Below, piece after piece: positions 34,516-42,991 of a DNA stretch of 64,000 nt. Under the pieces are notes generated by a model. It was not told where the DNA came from and searched no databases. It worked only from the letters and a program-made list of their open reading frames with translations. A program made the translations under genes and the position numbers. Origin of the DNA: JAJRXC01 sp047639555 (lineage in GTDB: Bacteria > Actinomycetota > Acidimicrobiia > Acidimicrobiales > Aldehydirespiratoraceae); contig JBLIOE010000001.1 in the NCBI GenBank assembly GCA_047639555.1, positions 124,001 through 188,000 of the forward strand, written 5' to 3'. Position 1 is the first letter of the stretch. Each line of letters begins with the position of its first letter.

Positions 34516-35897
34516 CCGAATGGTTCCGCAATCTGCCCCGCTCCGTCTCGTTGATCATCAGCGTCGGACTCTTCGGCTGGCTGTTTCGCGTCTGGACGAT
34601 CACGAACTATCGCCCCACCTGCAATACGGGCGCAACCGAGTGCTACACGATCGCCGGTGATGCCGCCTATCACCATGGCCAAGCAAACCTTTTGGCCGAC
34701 ACGGGTCGTTATCTAAACCCCAACGTATTCCTCGCCAATGGCAGCCACGTCGATTCAGCCGGCGACCCGCCCCTCTTCGCCGCCTACCTCGCGGCCTGGT
34801 CAAAGATCGGTGTCGACGCGGTGGACCAACACCGCATAGCCGCATCACTGTGGGGCCTCGTCCTCATCATCGTCATTGGCCTCTTCACGCGGCGCCTCGC
34901 GGGCAACGCCGCCGGTGTGATCGCCGCCGTGATCGCCGCTGTTCATCCGCTCATGTGGCTCAACGACATGATGCTGCTCTCGGAGGGTATGTACCAGCCG
35001 TTTGTCGTCCTGATGTTCTGGGCCGGTTACGAATGGATCAAGGAACCCAGTCGCCGAAATGCGGTTCTTCTCGGCGTCGCGATCGCCCTCGCCACGTTGA
35101 TCCGAGCGGAGGCCATCAGCCTCTACGCGTTCATGGTGCTGCCCTTGTTCTGGTGGGTGAGCACGATCGACACGCGGGAGAAGGTGCGCCAAACAATTCT
35201 GTGTGGCGTCGCCGGCTTGATGTTGATGTCGCCGTGGTTGATCTACAACAACCTCCGCTTCGAAGAGCCGGTCACCGTCAGCGCCGTGACCGGCACCGTC
35301 ATGATGGCGGGCGCTTGTGACACCGCTTGGGAAGGCGAATCGATCGGCATCTGGGCCCGCTGCTTCGAAGGTCGAAACCTCGCGCCGGAACTTGAGGCGA
35401 AGTATCCCGGCTCGTGGCCCGACGACGAAGCCAACCGAGTGACGTACGACGAGTCTGTCATCGATGTCTTCAACCGGGAAAAGGCGTTCGAGTACTACCG
35501 CGACAACTGGAAGCGCTTCCCCAAGGTGGCGATCGCTCGGGTTGGCCGCTCGTTTGAGTTCATCCGGGTGGGCCACACCCTCCGCGTCAATTATCAGGTC
35601 GAAGGGCGTTGGGAAGAGCCCAGCACGCTCGGGCTCGGGATGTACTACTCACTCGTGCCGTTCTCTCTGATTGGCATTGCCCTTCTGCGTAAACGGGGCA
35701 AGCGCCTCACTCCGTTGTTGTCGATGTGGCCGATGATTGCGTTCGCCTCGATCAGCACGTTCGGCCTCACTCGTTATCGAGTGCCGGTCGATATCGCGAT
35801 GATTGTGCTCGCGTCGGTGGCGTTGAGCTGGATCGTCCATCGGCTCCGAAACGAGGGCGTGTTCGACTCCCTCGAGAAGCGGCTTACACAGCGATGA
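34512..35897 (+). CDS. GT39/ArnT-like membrane glycosyltransferase (paralogue 2)
   Basis: 461 residues from an ATG overlapping the previous stop. The same landmark order as paralogue 1: AAYHHGQANLLADTGRYLNP, DPPLFAAYLAAW, AVHPLMWLNDMMLLSEGMYQ, LIRAEAISLYAF, MSPWLIYNNLRFEEP and ARVGRSFEFIRVG. About ten membrane helices; a large extracytoplasmic loop near 255-345. Sequence divergence from paralogue 1 is substantial, so substrates may differ. It continues an ATGA-coupled four-gene run. Confidence 0.85.
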   Translation: MTEWFRNLPRSVSLIISVGLFGWLFRVWTITNYRPTCNTGATECYTIAGDAAYHHGQANLLADTGRYLNPNVFLANGSHVDSAGDPPLFAAYLAAWSKIGVDAVDQHRIAASLWGLVLIIVIGLFTRRLAGNAAGVIAAVIAAVHPLMWLNDMMLLSEGMYQPFVVLMFWAGYEWIKEPSRRNAVLLGVAIALATLIRAEAISLYAFMVLPLFWWVSTIDTREKVRQTILCGVAGLMLMSPWLIYNNLRFEEPVTVSAVTGTVMMAGACDTAWEGESIGIWARCFEGRNLAPELEAKYPGSWPDDEANRVTYDESVIDVFNREKAFEYYRDNWKRFPKVAIARVGRSFEFIRVGHTLRVNYQVEGRWEEPSTLGLGMYYSLVPFSLIGIALLRKRGKRLTPLLSMWPMIAFASISTFGLTRYRVPVDIAMIVLASVALSWIVHRLRNEGVFDSLEKRLTQR

Positions 35898-36730
35898 GCG
35901 GCCACGGCACCAGCGGGATTGTCTTCACGCTCGACCTCGAGGACCATCGGCCCAACGAGTCGGCCGAGCTCCGCTACCCGGCTGTCACCGATGCCCTTCT
36001 CGACGATCTCGAGAAGGCCGGCGTGATCGGCACCGTGTTTGTGGTCGGCGAAGTCGTGCGCGACCAGCCCGACCTTGTCGCTCGGGTCGCCGCTCGCGGC
36101 CATGAGATCGGCCTGCATGGCGCCACGCACACGCCGCTCCCCGACGTTGGCGCCGAAACGTTCCGCACGGTCACCGCGGAAGCCACCGACCGACTGGCCC
36201 AAACTATCCAGGCCCCCGTTGTTGGCTTTCGAGCACCGATCTTTTCGATGGTCCGCGAATCCGCCTGGGCCCCCGAGATCCTGTCCGACCTCGGCTACAT
36301 CTACAGCTCGTCGGTGTTGCCGGCCCGTAACCCCCTCTACGGCTGGCCGGGCGCGCCCGACGAACCCTTTCGTTGGCCCAGCGGCCTGATCGAGATCCCA
36401 TCGCCAATCTTCGGCTTCGGTCCGGCGACGGTCCCTCTGCTCGGCGGCGTCTACCTCCGAATCGCGCCGAGCCCCATGATCCGCTGGGCGGCCAAACGGG
36501 CGCCGAGCCACGCATGGCTCTACTCCCATCCCTACGACTTCGATCCCGACGAGGAGCGTTGGCTTCTTCCTGAGGTCGGGCGTATCGGCAGCCGCATCAT
36601 GTGGTGGGGTCGCAAGGGCATGAAGGACCGCGTCGTGAGCGTCGTGGCCAACACTGATCGCCGGATGATCGATGTCGTCAACGAACTCGGCGACAACCTG
36701 CCCGTCTTCCAACCGGAGGTGGCCGCATGA
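35894..36730 (+). CDS. Polysaccharide deacetylase (XrtA-associated type)
   Basis: 278 residues, no signal peptide. NodB-like fold: VFTLDLEDHRPNESAELRYP (metal/catalytic Asp region), VVGEVVRDQPDLV, the HGATHTPL metal-His motif (GHEIGLHGATHT) and RAPIFSMVRESAW. The C-terminal HPYDFDPDEERW fits the subfamily with a DUF3473-like tail found in exopolysaccharide clusters. It removes N-acetyl groups from a glycan precursor. Start and stop both overlap neighbours as ATGA. Confidence 0.9.
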   Translation: MSGHGTSGIVFTLDLEDHRPNESAELRYPAVTDALLDDLEKAGVIGTVFVVGEVVRDQPDLVARVAARGHEIGLHGATHTPLPDVGAETFRTVTAEATDRLAQTIQAPVVGFRAPIFSMVRESAWAPEILSDLGYIYSSSVLPARNPLYGWPGAPDEPFRWPSGLIEIPSPIFGFGPATVPLLGGVYLRIAPSPMIRWAAKRAPSHAWLYSHPYDFDPDEERWLLPEVGRIGSRIMWWGRKGMKDRVVSVVANTDRRMIDVVNELGDNLPVFQPEVAA

Positions 36731-37455
36731 GCACCGAGATCCCCGAATACGGCCAAGACGAGATGGCCCACCCGCTGCCGCGAACGAACATTGTCGATCG
36801 CGTCGAGTGGCTCGTCGAACAATGCCGCGGCAAGCGAGTGATCCACGTCGGCTTTGCCGATGCCGGATTCCGCGAGGAACAAGGCCGGGCCGGCAGCTGG
36901 CTGCACGGCCACATCGACGCGGTGGCGACCAGCCTCGTCGGCCTCGACTTTGATGGCCCGGGCGTGGCCGCGGCAGTCGACGGTGGCTTCGAAGCACACC
37001 TCGTCGACTGCACCAACCCTGCGGCCGTCGCCGCTCTCGGATTGGAACCGGCCGACATCGTTCTCGCCGGCGAAGTGATCGAACACCTCGGCGCACCGGG
37101 ACCATTCCTCGAGGCGATGGCCCCACTTACTGCTCTCGGCGGCACGTTGATCGTCACCACCCCAAACGCTTACGGGCTCGTCAACGTGGTGGCCAACATC
37201 ACCCGGCGGGTCGAGGTGAACCACCCCGACCATGTCGTGATGTTCACCTGGCGCACCCTCACGCAGCTCATGCAGCGTGAGGGCTGGAAGCCCACCGGCA
37301 GTGTCACCTACGTGCCAACCGTGCGCGACCGGGGCGACCGCTCCCGGCTCGAATCGCTCGCCGTACGTTTGGTGCTCGGCCTCGAACGTCTGCTCGGCAA
37401 ACTTGGTCGGCCCTATAGCGCCGACGGCCTTGTGGTTACCGCGGTGCGCGACTGA
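36727..37455 (+). CDS. SAM-dependent methyltransferase (type 11/12)
   Basis: 242 residues. The SAM-binding glycine region is RVIHVGFADAGFREEQG (slightly atypical), motif II/III is ADIVLAGEVIEHLGAPGPFL, and PLTALGGTLIVTTPNAYG follows. This pattern is common in enzymes acting on sugars or lipids in surface-glycan clusters. ATGA start overlaps the deacetylase; the stop is 2 bp from the convergent DUF2304 stop. Confidence 0.88.
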   Translation: MSTEIPEYGQDEMAHPLPRTNIVDRVEWLVEQCRGKRVIHVGFADAGFREEQGRAGSWLHGHIDAVATSLVGLDFDGPGVAAAVDGGFEAHLVDCTNPAAVAALGLEPADIVLAGEVIEHLGAPGPFLEAMAPLTALGGTLIVTTPNAYGLVNVVANITRRVEVNHPDHVVMFTWRTLTQLMQREGWKPTGSVTYVPTVRDRGDRSRLESLAVRLVLGLERLLGKLGRPYSADGLVVTAVRD

Positions 37456-37457
37456 TC

Positions 37458-37817
37458 TCAGTCCGCTCCGGCTGGCTCCGCTAGATCGAGCCGAGCCCGC
37501 AGCAAGGCGAACTCCTCGGCCAGGTCCTGGGTGCGCGCCTCAACGCGTGAGAGCTCGTAGGTGAGGTGCACCGTGGTTGCGAACAGCAGCGACACGGAGG
37601 CCAGCAGGATGGTGTTGGACGGTGTCTCGATGCCGAGCAGGTCCGATACTGACTCGACGATGCTTGGCACTGCCGCGATCGGGAGAAGGGCCACCGCGAC
37701 CAGCGACCACAACAACGCGTACTTACTCTTCAGAACTCGCTGACGGACGAGGGAGTAGATGAAGAGGACGGTTGTGATGAGGACGCCGGAGAAGACGATG
37801 TGTGCGGTGGTCGACAT
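37458..37817 (-). CDS. DUF2304 membrane protein
   Basis: 119 residues: three hydrophobic helices (about 5-24, 37-57, 66-88) and a C-terminal acidic coiled helix (LAEEFALLRARLDLAEPAG). KSKYALLWSLVAVALLPIA is the DUF2304 hallmark. These proteins occur beside polyprenyl-phosphate glycosyltransferases in glycan loci; molecular role not established. Its first 88 bp lie inside the 3' end of the acyltransferase fusion gene in another frame. Confidence 0.85.
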   Translation of the reverse strand: MSTTAHIVFSGVLITTVLFIYSLVRQRVLKSKYALLWSLVAVALLPIAAVPSIVESVSDLLGIETPSNTILLASVSLLFATTVHLTYELSRVEARTQDLAEEFALLRARLDLAEPAGAD

Positions 37818-40366
37818 GGGCCGAGGTTAGCCAACCAATGCAGGCCGATCGCCGCTGCGACCACCAACGTGACCTCGGCGGGGGTGCGGAATCGTGGAAC
37901 CCCATAGAACAGGGCCCCCATGAGCGAGACATGCACGACCATGCTGACCAGCAGCCAACGGGCCCAACCTCGCCCCGCCTGCCACCATCCAATCGCGGCC
38001 AATGGGGCCAGCAGATACAACGCGGCAATCGACAGGTGCGACGCCCAAAGCTCGCGCCCCTCCTGCGTGTTCAGCGTGGCGGTGTTGAGTGGGCGATAGA
38101 CGCTCCAGAGTCGGCCCAAGCGCGCCGCCATCACCCGCGGCTGATCGCGGAGATGATCTCCGATGTATGCGGTGGCTTGCTGCCGCATTTCCACCGAGTC
38201 GACGCTCGGGTCGGTGTCATCGAATCGAGAGGTCGCATCGATGAACTCTCCCGGCGGCAGCCAAAAACCGATCCCGCCGCCGTTGTAAACCGCGTCGTTG
38301 TTGGCACCAACGAGCACCAGCCCGTCGCCATGAGACATCAGCACAGGTTCTTCGAATCGCACCAGGTTCGGGATGACCCACGGCGCGATCACGATCGCGG
38401 TCGCAACACCGGCAACCACCGTTCGGACAACTCGATGTCGCAACTCGGGATGAGTGACCCACATCAACGGGACGACCACGAGTGGTACGAGCAGGAGAGA
38501 CTCGGCGCGCGCCAGGGCCGCCAGACCGATCCAACCACCCAGCCATCCCGCGAGACGAGCAGAGGGCGCCGTCCGATACCGAGCGGCCATGTAGAGCGCC
38601 CCCGCGACAGTCAGGGCCGTGAGCGACTCGGCCATCACGAGGCCGTCGTTGATCCAGAACCCGGGGTAGATCGCGGCCACGATCGCGGCGGTCAGCCCGA
38701 CTGACCGTCCGGCGATCTCGCGAGCGAGCAGGCCCACCATCACCACGACCGCGGCACCAACGGCACACATGATGAACCGCTGTTCGAAGAGATGGTCACC
38801 CCGGCCGCCGGGAAGGAACGACGCCGGTGCCGCCACGATTGCCGTGAGCGGCGGATGATCGGCCGCGTGCTGGGCCGCCGAACCTTCAGCGGCCAGTCCG
38901 ATATTGACCGCGATGTCATGCCACGGCGTGACAAACCCCTCGCCGTCGGCGAGCGCGTCGGCGGCCCGGCTATAGAAGAACTGATCACCCGGGAAAATGT
39001 CGGAAGTGGCCAGCGTCTGATCGTGCTTCGCGAGCACCACATAGGCCGCTCGCCCGACGAAGGCCACCCCGGCGACGACCAAGAGCTGGGCACGAAACGA
39101 CGCCGCCCGGGCCCGGCCGAGAATTCTCGAAACCCATGCCTCCATCGGTGTCGGGTCGAGCGTTCCGCGTTGCACCGCCCCTTGCCATCGCTGGCCGACG
39201 CGCTCCACGGCGTAGTAGCTGGCCGTGGCCACGAACAGCGTGGGAATGCTGACGACGGCCAGCATCGTCCAGAAGTCGGTACCGAGATAGTCCCAAAGGA
39301 AATCGCCTCGCTGGGCGCCGAAGAGGTCGGCCAGCGGCTCAAACGGATGCACGGCGAACACCATGTGCCAGAGGTAGATGGAGTACGAGATCAGCCCGAG
39401 CCACTCCATCCATTGGTGCCCAACGAAACGCCGCACGAGCGAGCGGCGGCCTGTCCCGAACACGAGCGGGAACAGCAGGCAGAGACCGATGAGGCCGTAG
39501 AGGAACTGGCGAGCGATCTCGCGCAGCCACGACGCGGTCTCCGTACCCAGCGCCAAACCCAACCGAGTCGACACAATGTGGAACAGGATCGCCGCGGCAA
39601 ACCACCAAGCCCAGGCCGGGGCGCCCGCTCGTTCGAGACGCTCGCGACCTCTGGTGCCCTCGTGAAGGGACACCCGGGCCACGGCCAGCGCCATCCCAAT
39701 GGCGAAGTAGTCGAACATGGCCGGCAGCCATTGCGCCTGCGCCCCGCTCCATCTCGTGTCGAGTGTGAGCACCCATACCCGAAAGAACACCGAGAGAAGC
39801 ACAAGGCCCGCAACGAAGAGGAAGAGGCCATTGCGTCGACCGGCGTAGTCGCGACTGCGCAGCCATGGGCGCAGCACCCGGGCCATCACCGGGAGCGTGA
39901 GATAGAAGGTCAACTCGGTGGCCAGACTCCACGCCTGAAGGATTGGTCCGGCCCGGTGGGTGGGCCAGTGGATCTGAATCAACAGGAAGTTGGTGACCGC
40001 GCCCGTGACATCGACGAATCCCTCCGACGTGAACGCGACGATCAGAATCAACGCCACCCAGTACGCCGGATAGATCCGCATGGCCCGCCGCCAAAGGAAG
40101 ACCGTGGCCGATCGCAAGGGTGTGTCGTCGAGGACCGCGGCCGCAATCGGCCGGAACAACAGAAATCCCGAGAGGGCGAAGAACACCGGCACACCAATGT
40201 CGAGGCGGCCGAGATACTCGCCCCAAACCCCAGCGCGAAAGGTTGCGCCAGTCTGAAAACCGACGTGGTGGAAGACGATGGCGATCGCCGCGATCGCGCG
40301 TAAGCCGTCGAGACCCGGGATCCGTCCCTGGTCCGACGGCGCAGTAGTAGTGGTGACGGCGCCCAT
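37730..40366 (-). CDS. Fusion: acyltransferase-3 (OafA-like) joined to a GT39/ArnT-like glycosyltransferase
   Basis: 878 residues. The N-terminal half (about 15-395) is an acyltransferase-3 membrane domain: GLDGLRAIAAIAIVFHHVGF (catalytic His), VPVFFALSGFLLFRPI, WRRAMRIYPAYWVALIL, LISYSIYLWHMVF. The C-terminal half (about 425-840) repeats the landmarks of the two nearby glycosyltransferases: GDQFFYSRAADALADGEGF, ADHPPLTAIVAA, AIYPGFWINDGLVMAES, IAPWVIPNLVRFEEP, RLGRLWSVYRPLN. Such a protein could both acylate and glycosylate an outer-membrane-side glycan precursor. The last about 29 residues are Ser/Pro-rich and overlap DUF2304, so may be a frame extension. Confidence 0.88.
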   Translation of the reverse strand: MGAVTTTTAPSDQGRIPGLDGLRAIAAIAIVFHHVGFQTGATFRAGVWGEYLGRLDIGVPVFFALSGFLLFRPIAAAVLDDTPLRSATVFLWRRAMRIYPAYWVALILIVAFTSEGFVDVTGAVTNFLLIQIHWPTHRAGPILQAWSLATELTFYLTLPVMARVLRPWLRSRDYAGRRNGLFLFVAGLVLLSVFFRVWVLTLDTRWSGAQAQWLPAMFDYFAIGMALAVARVSLHEGTRGRERLERAGAPAWAWWFAAAILFHIVSTRLGLALGTETASWLREIARQFLYGLIGLCLLFPLVFGTGRRSLVRRFVGHQWMEWLGLISYSIYLWHMVFAVHPFEPLADLFGAQRGDFLWDYLGTDFWTMLAVVSIPTLFVATASYYAVERVGQRWQGAVQRGTLDPTPMEAWVSRILGRARAASFRAQLLVVAGVAFVGRAAYVVLAKHDQTLATSDIFPGDQFFYSRAADALADGEGFVTPWHDIAVNIGLAAEGSAAQHAADHPPLTAIVAAPASFLPGGRGDHLFEQRFIMCAVGAAVVVMVGLLAREIAGRSVGLTAAIVAAIYPGFWINDGLVMAESLTALTVAGALYMAARYRTAPSARLAGWLGGWIGLAALARAESLLLVPLVVVPLMWVTHPELRHRVVRTVVAGVATAIVIAPWVIPNLVRFEEPVLMSHGDGLVLVGANNDAVYNGGGIGFWLPPGEFIDATSRFDDTDPSVDSVEMRQQATAYIGDHLRDQPRVMAARLGRLWSVYRPLNTATLNTQEGRELWASHLSIAALYLLAPLAAIGWWQAGRGWARWLLVSMVVHVSLMGALFYGVPRFRTPAEVTLVVAAAIGLHWLANLGPCRPPHTSSSPASSSQPSSSSTPSSVSEF

Positions 40367-40403
40367 CAGGCGGCGAGTCTAGAAGTTCTGCGTTCGCTGA
40401 CAG

Positions 40404-42983
40404 TTAGTCGCGCGTATTCCAGGCCAATGTGCCGTCGGCGTCGAGGGCCGGGCCGCTCTCAATCTGGCGCCGGATGCGCTCCGCTGGACCCGGCCGGGCG
40501 AAGAGGAAACCCTGCGCGGCGTCGCAGCCGAGGCCCCGTAGAAGCTCGAGCGTGGCGGTGTCTTCCACACCCTCGGCAACCACACGATGGCCAAGGTTGT
40601 GGGCCAGGTCGATGATTGACCGAGCGATGATGTAGTCGTTCTCTCGGTCGAGCATCCCGGAGATGAACGACTGATCAATCTTGATTTCGTGGACTGGCAG
40701 CTTGCGCAAATGTGTCAACGATGAGAAGCCCGTGCCGAAGTCGTCAATTGAGATACGGACGCCTTGTTTGTGCAGCGCTTCGAGCACGTCGACGACGGCG
40801 CGATGGTCTTCCATGATCTCGCGTTCGGTGATCTCGAGGATCAAGCGGTCCGCCGAAATCCCCCGGTCCTCTAGGCGTTGAGCAACTGCGTCGGGCAGGT
40901 TGCGGTCGTAGAGGTTCCGAACCGGCACATTCACGGCGACCTGCTGGCCGGGCCAGTCCTGGATCGTGTCGAGAGCCCGGTCGAGCACAGCAAAGGTGAG
41001 GTCGGCGATCAACCCAGAGACTTCACAGAGTTCGATGAACTGACCAGGTCCGAGAAGGCCAAGGCGATTGTGTTGCCATCGAGCGAGCGCTTCCATTTCT
41101 TGCACAAGTCCGGTCCGGAGATCAACCTTGGGTTGATACCAGACGCGCAGTCCATCGTCGAGAAGGTGCCGTAGCTCACCCATCAGCGTGAGACGGTCGA
41201 GCGAATGACGATCGTCGTCGCGTACGTAGAGGCGATAGGGCATGCCCGCGCGTTTGGCGTCGTACATGGCGATGTCGGCGCGCTGGAGCAGGACGTGGGC
41301 GTCGGCACCGTGGGTGGGCCCGACTGCGCCACCGATCGATACCGTCACTTCGACTTCGATACCGCCCAACTCGACTGGCTGCTTGATCGCATCGGCCATC
41401 CGGGCGGAGATCTCGAGCAGGTCGACTTCATTGGCACCGCCGACGACAACCGCGAACTCGTCGCCGCCGAGACGGGCGACGGTGTCGACATCTCGCATCA
41501 TCTCATTCAGACGAACGCCGACTGTGGTGAGAAGTTCATCGCCGTACCCGTGGCCGAGCGTGTCGTTGATCTCCTTGAACTGATTCAGATCGAGGAGGAG
41601 GAGACCAACGGTCGTGTTGTCTCGCTGCATCGTCGCCAGCGCCTGCGACAGTCGGTCGAACAACAGAGAACGGTTCGGCAATGAAGTAAGCGGGTCATGG
41701 AAGGCCTGGTGGCGGATGAGCTCCGTCGCCTGTTTGCGATCAGTGACATCGGCGAATTGCACGCCGACCGAACCGTCGGGAAGGGCAACGATCTCGTAGT
41801 CGAAGCTCCGGCTGCCGGCCGGCGTCATGATCTCCACGTCATCGCGATCAGCGACACGTCCGCTCAGAAGGAGATCGTCGAGATCGGCGCGAATCGTTGC
41901 GGGCAGCCATGGCGCGATCGTGTCGAGGAGCTGGCCGCCAGCGGCCGAGGCTTCGACTCCGGCCAACGCGGCAAAAGCCGGGTTGACCTGCAGGACTCGG
42001 GGCGGTGTGTCGACCAGGCTGCGGCCGGCGATCACGAGCAACGGCTCAGTTTGGTTGGCAACCACCGCCGCGAGGCGGTCGACTTCTTCGCGAGCGGCCG
42101 CCTCTTCGGCAATATCGAGAACAACACCGCGCAGGTAGCCGCGATCGCCGACCTCAACCGTCCGGACGACCTCACGAACTCTCAGCGCCGAACCATCGGC
42201 ACACCGCAGACGCACCTCGCGCACCTCGCCCTCAGCGATCTCGGTCGCATCGATGAGATAGCGCGGGAGGTCTTCTGGATGCACTCGCTGGGCGACCGGC
42301 ATGGAGCGCCACTCAGTCGGGCTGTAGCCCAAGAGTTCCTCGACCCGCCCGACGGCGCGGGTCAGCTCGAACGTGATGACGTCCGCTTCCCAGACGATCA
42401 CGGGCAGCGAGTCCACGAGGTCCGCTACTCGCAAGACGCTGTCTCGACCTTCATCAAGGATCTTGAGATTGTTGAAGTTCAGCGCCGCCGTGGTGCCTAC
42501 GAATACGAGCGTGATGTACCAGCCACCCGGAGGCTGGGCCTGCAGCGCTGCAGCACTCATGCCGCCGCACCCCACCGCCCAAAGGACCCATGTCGCCCGC
42601 GGCGATACCAGCCAGCCGATCGTCATGGCCGCCACAGCCGGGACAAGTAGCGCTTGCCATACCGTCGGATCAAGGGAGCTGACGTGACATACCAAGAGGA
42701 GATCGAACATCGCCAAGACAACGGCTTGCCGGCGGCGGGGCAAGAAGATCAGCACGGACACCATGCCCAGCAGATAGACCATCCCGGCGGTGACCAGCGC
42801 GGCCGCCGGGAACGCGATGAACACGCCCGAAACAACCAGCGGGCCCATGATCACATGACCGATACGAATCAGCTCGAGCGTGCGATCGCGCACCGCAGAG
42901 CGGTCATGCGTCCACTGCTCGATCAGTTCGTCGAGCTCGGCTCCATCGTCGCCAGGGGAGGCCCGGTGGGCCAGATTGAGCAC
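40404..42983 (-). CDS. Membrane-bound GGDEF-EAL c-di-GMP enzyme with two PAS domains
   Basis: 859 residues. About five membrane helices (35-175), two PAS domains (about 185-290 and 310-415), GGDEF (420-580) and EAL (600-840). GGDEF is intact (506-510) with inhibitory I-site RDVD five residues upstream. EAL is intact: EALARW, VAVNVP, LEITERE, DDFGTG, KIDQSF, AEGVED and QGFLFARP, so both synthesis and hydrolysis of c-di-GMP are possible. The GTG start lies 8 bp after the coiled-coil gene; the fusion gene follows after 37 bp, so all are probably co-transcribed. Confidence 0.94.
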   Translation of the reverse strand: MLNLAHRASPGDDGAELDELIEQWTHDRSAVRDRTLELIRIGHVIMGPLVVSGVFIAFPAAALVTAGMVYLLGMVSVLIFLPRRRQAVVLAMFDLLLVCHVSSLDPTVWQALLVPAVAAMTIGWLVSPRATWVLWAVGCGGMSAAALQAQPPGGWYITLVFVGTTAALNFNNLKILDEGRDSVLRVADLVDSLPVIVWEADVITFELTRAVGRVEELLGYSPTEWRSMPVAQRVHPEDLPRYLIDATEIAEGEVREVRLRCADGSALRVREVVRTVEVGDRGYLRGVVLDIAEEAAAREEVDRLAAVVANQTEPLLVIAGRSLVDTPPRVLQVNPAFAALAGVEASAAGGQLLDTIAPWLPATIRADLDDLLLSGRVADRDDVEIMTPAGSRSFDYEIVALPDGSVGVQFADVTDRKQATELIRHQAFHDPLTSLPNRSLLFDRLSQALATMQRDNTTVGLLLLDLNQFKEINDTLGHGYGDELLTTVGVRLNEMMRDVDTVARLGGDEFAVVVGGANEVDLLEISARMADAIKQPVELGGIEVEVTVSIGGAVGPTHGADAHVLLQRADIAMYDAKRAGMPYRLYVRDDDRHSLDRLTLMGELRHLLDDGLRVWYQPKVDLRTGLVQEMEALARWQHNRLGLLGPGQFIELCEVSGLIADLTFAVLDRALDTIQDWPGQQVAVNVPVRNLYDRNLPDAVAQRLEDRGISADRLILEITEREIMEDHRAVVDVLEALHKQGVRISIDDFGTGFSSLTHLRKLPVHEIKIDQSFISGMLDRENDYIIARSIIDLAHNLGHRVVAEGVEDTATLELLRGLGCDAAQGFLFARPGPAERIRRQIESGPALDADGTLAWNTRD

Positions 42984-42991
42984 GGGAGAGA

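Noticed and set aside
38792..40303. 503-codon frame antisense to the acyltransferase fusion
   Set aside because: Arg/Glu/His-rich shadow of membrane-helix codons.
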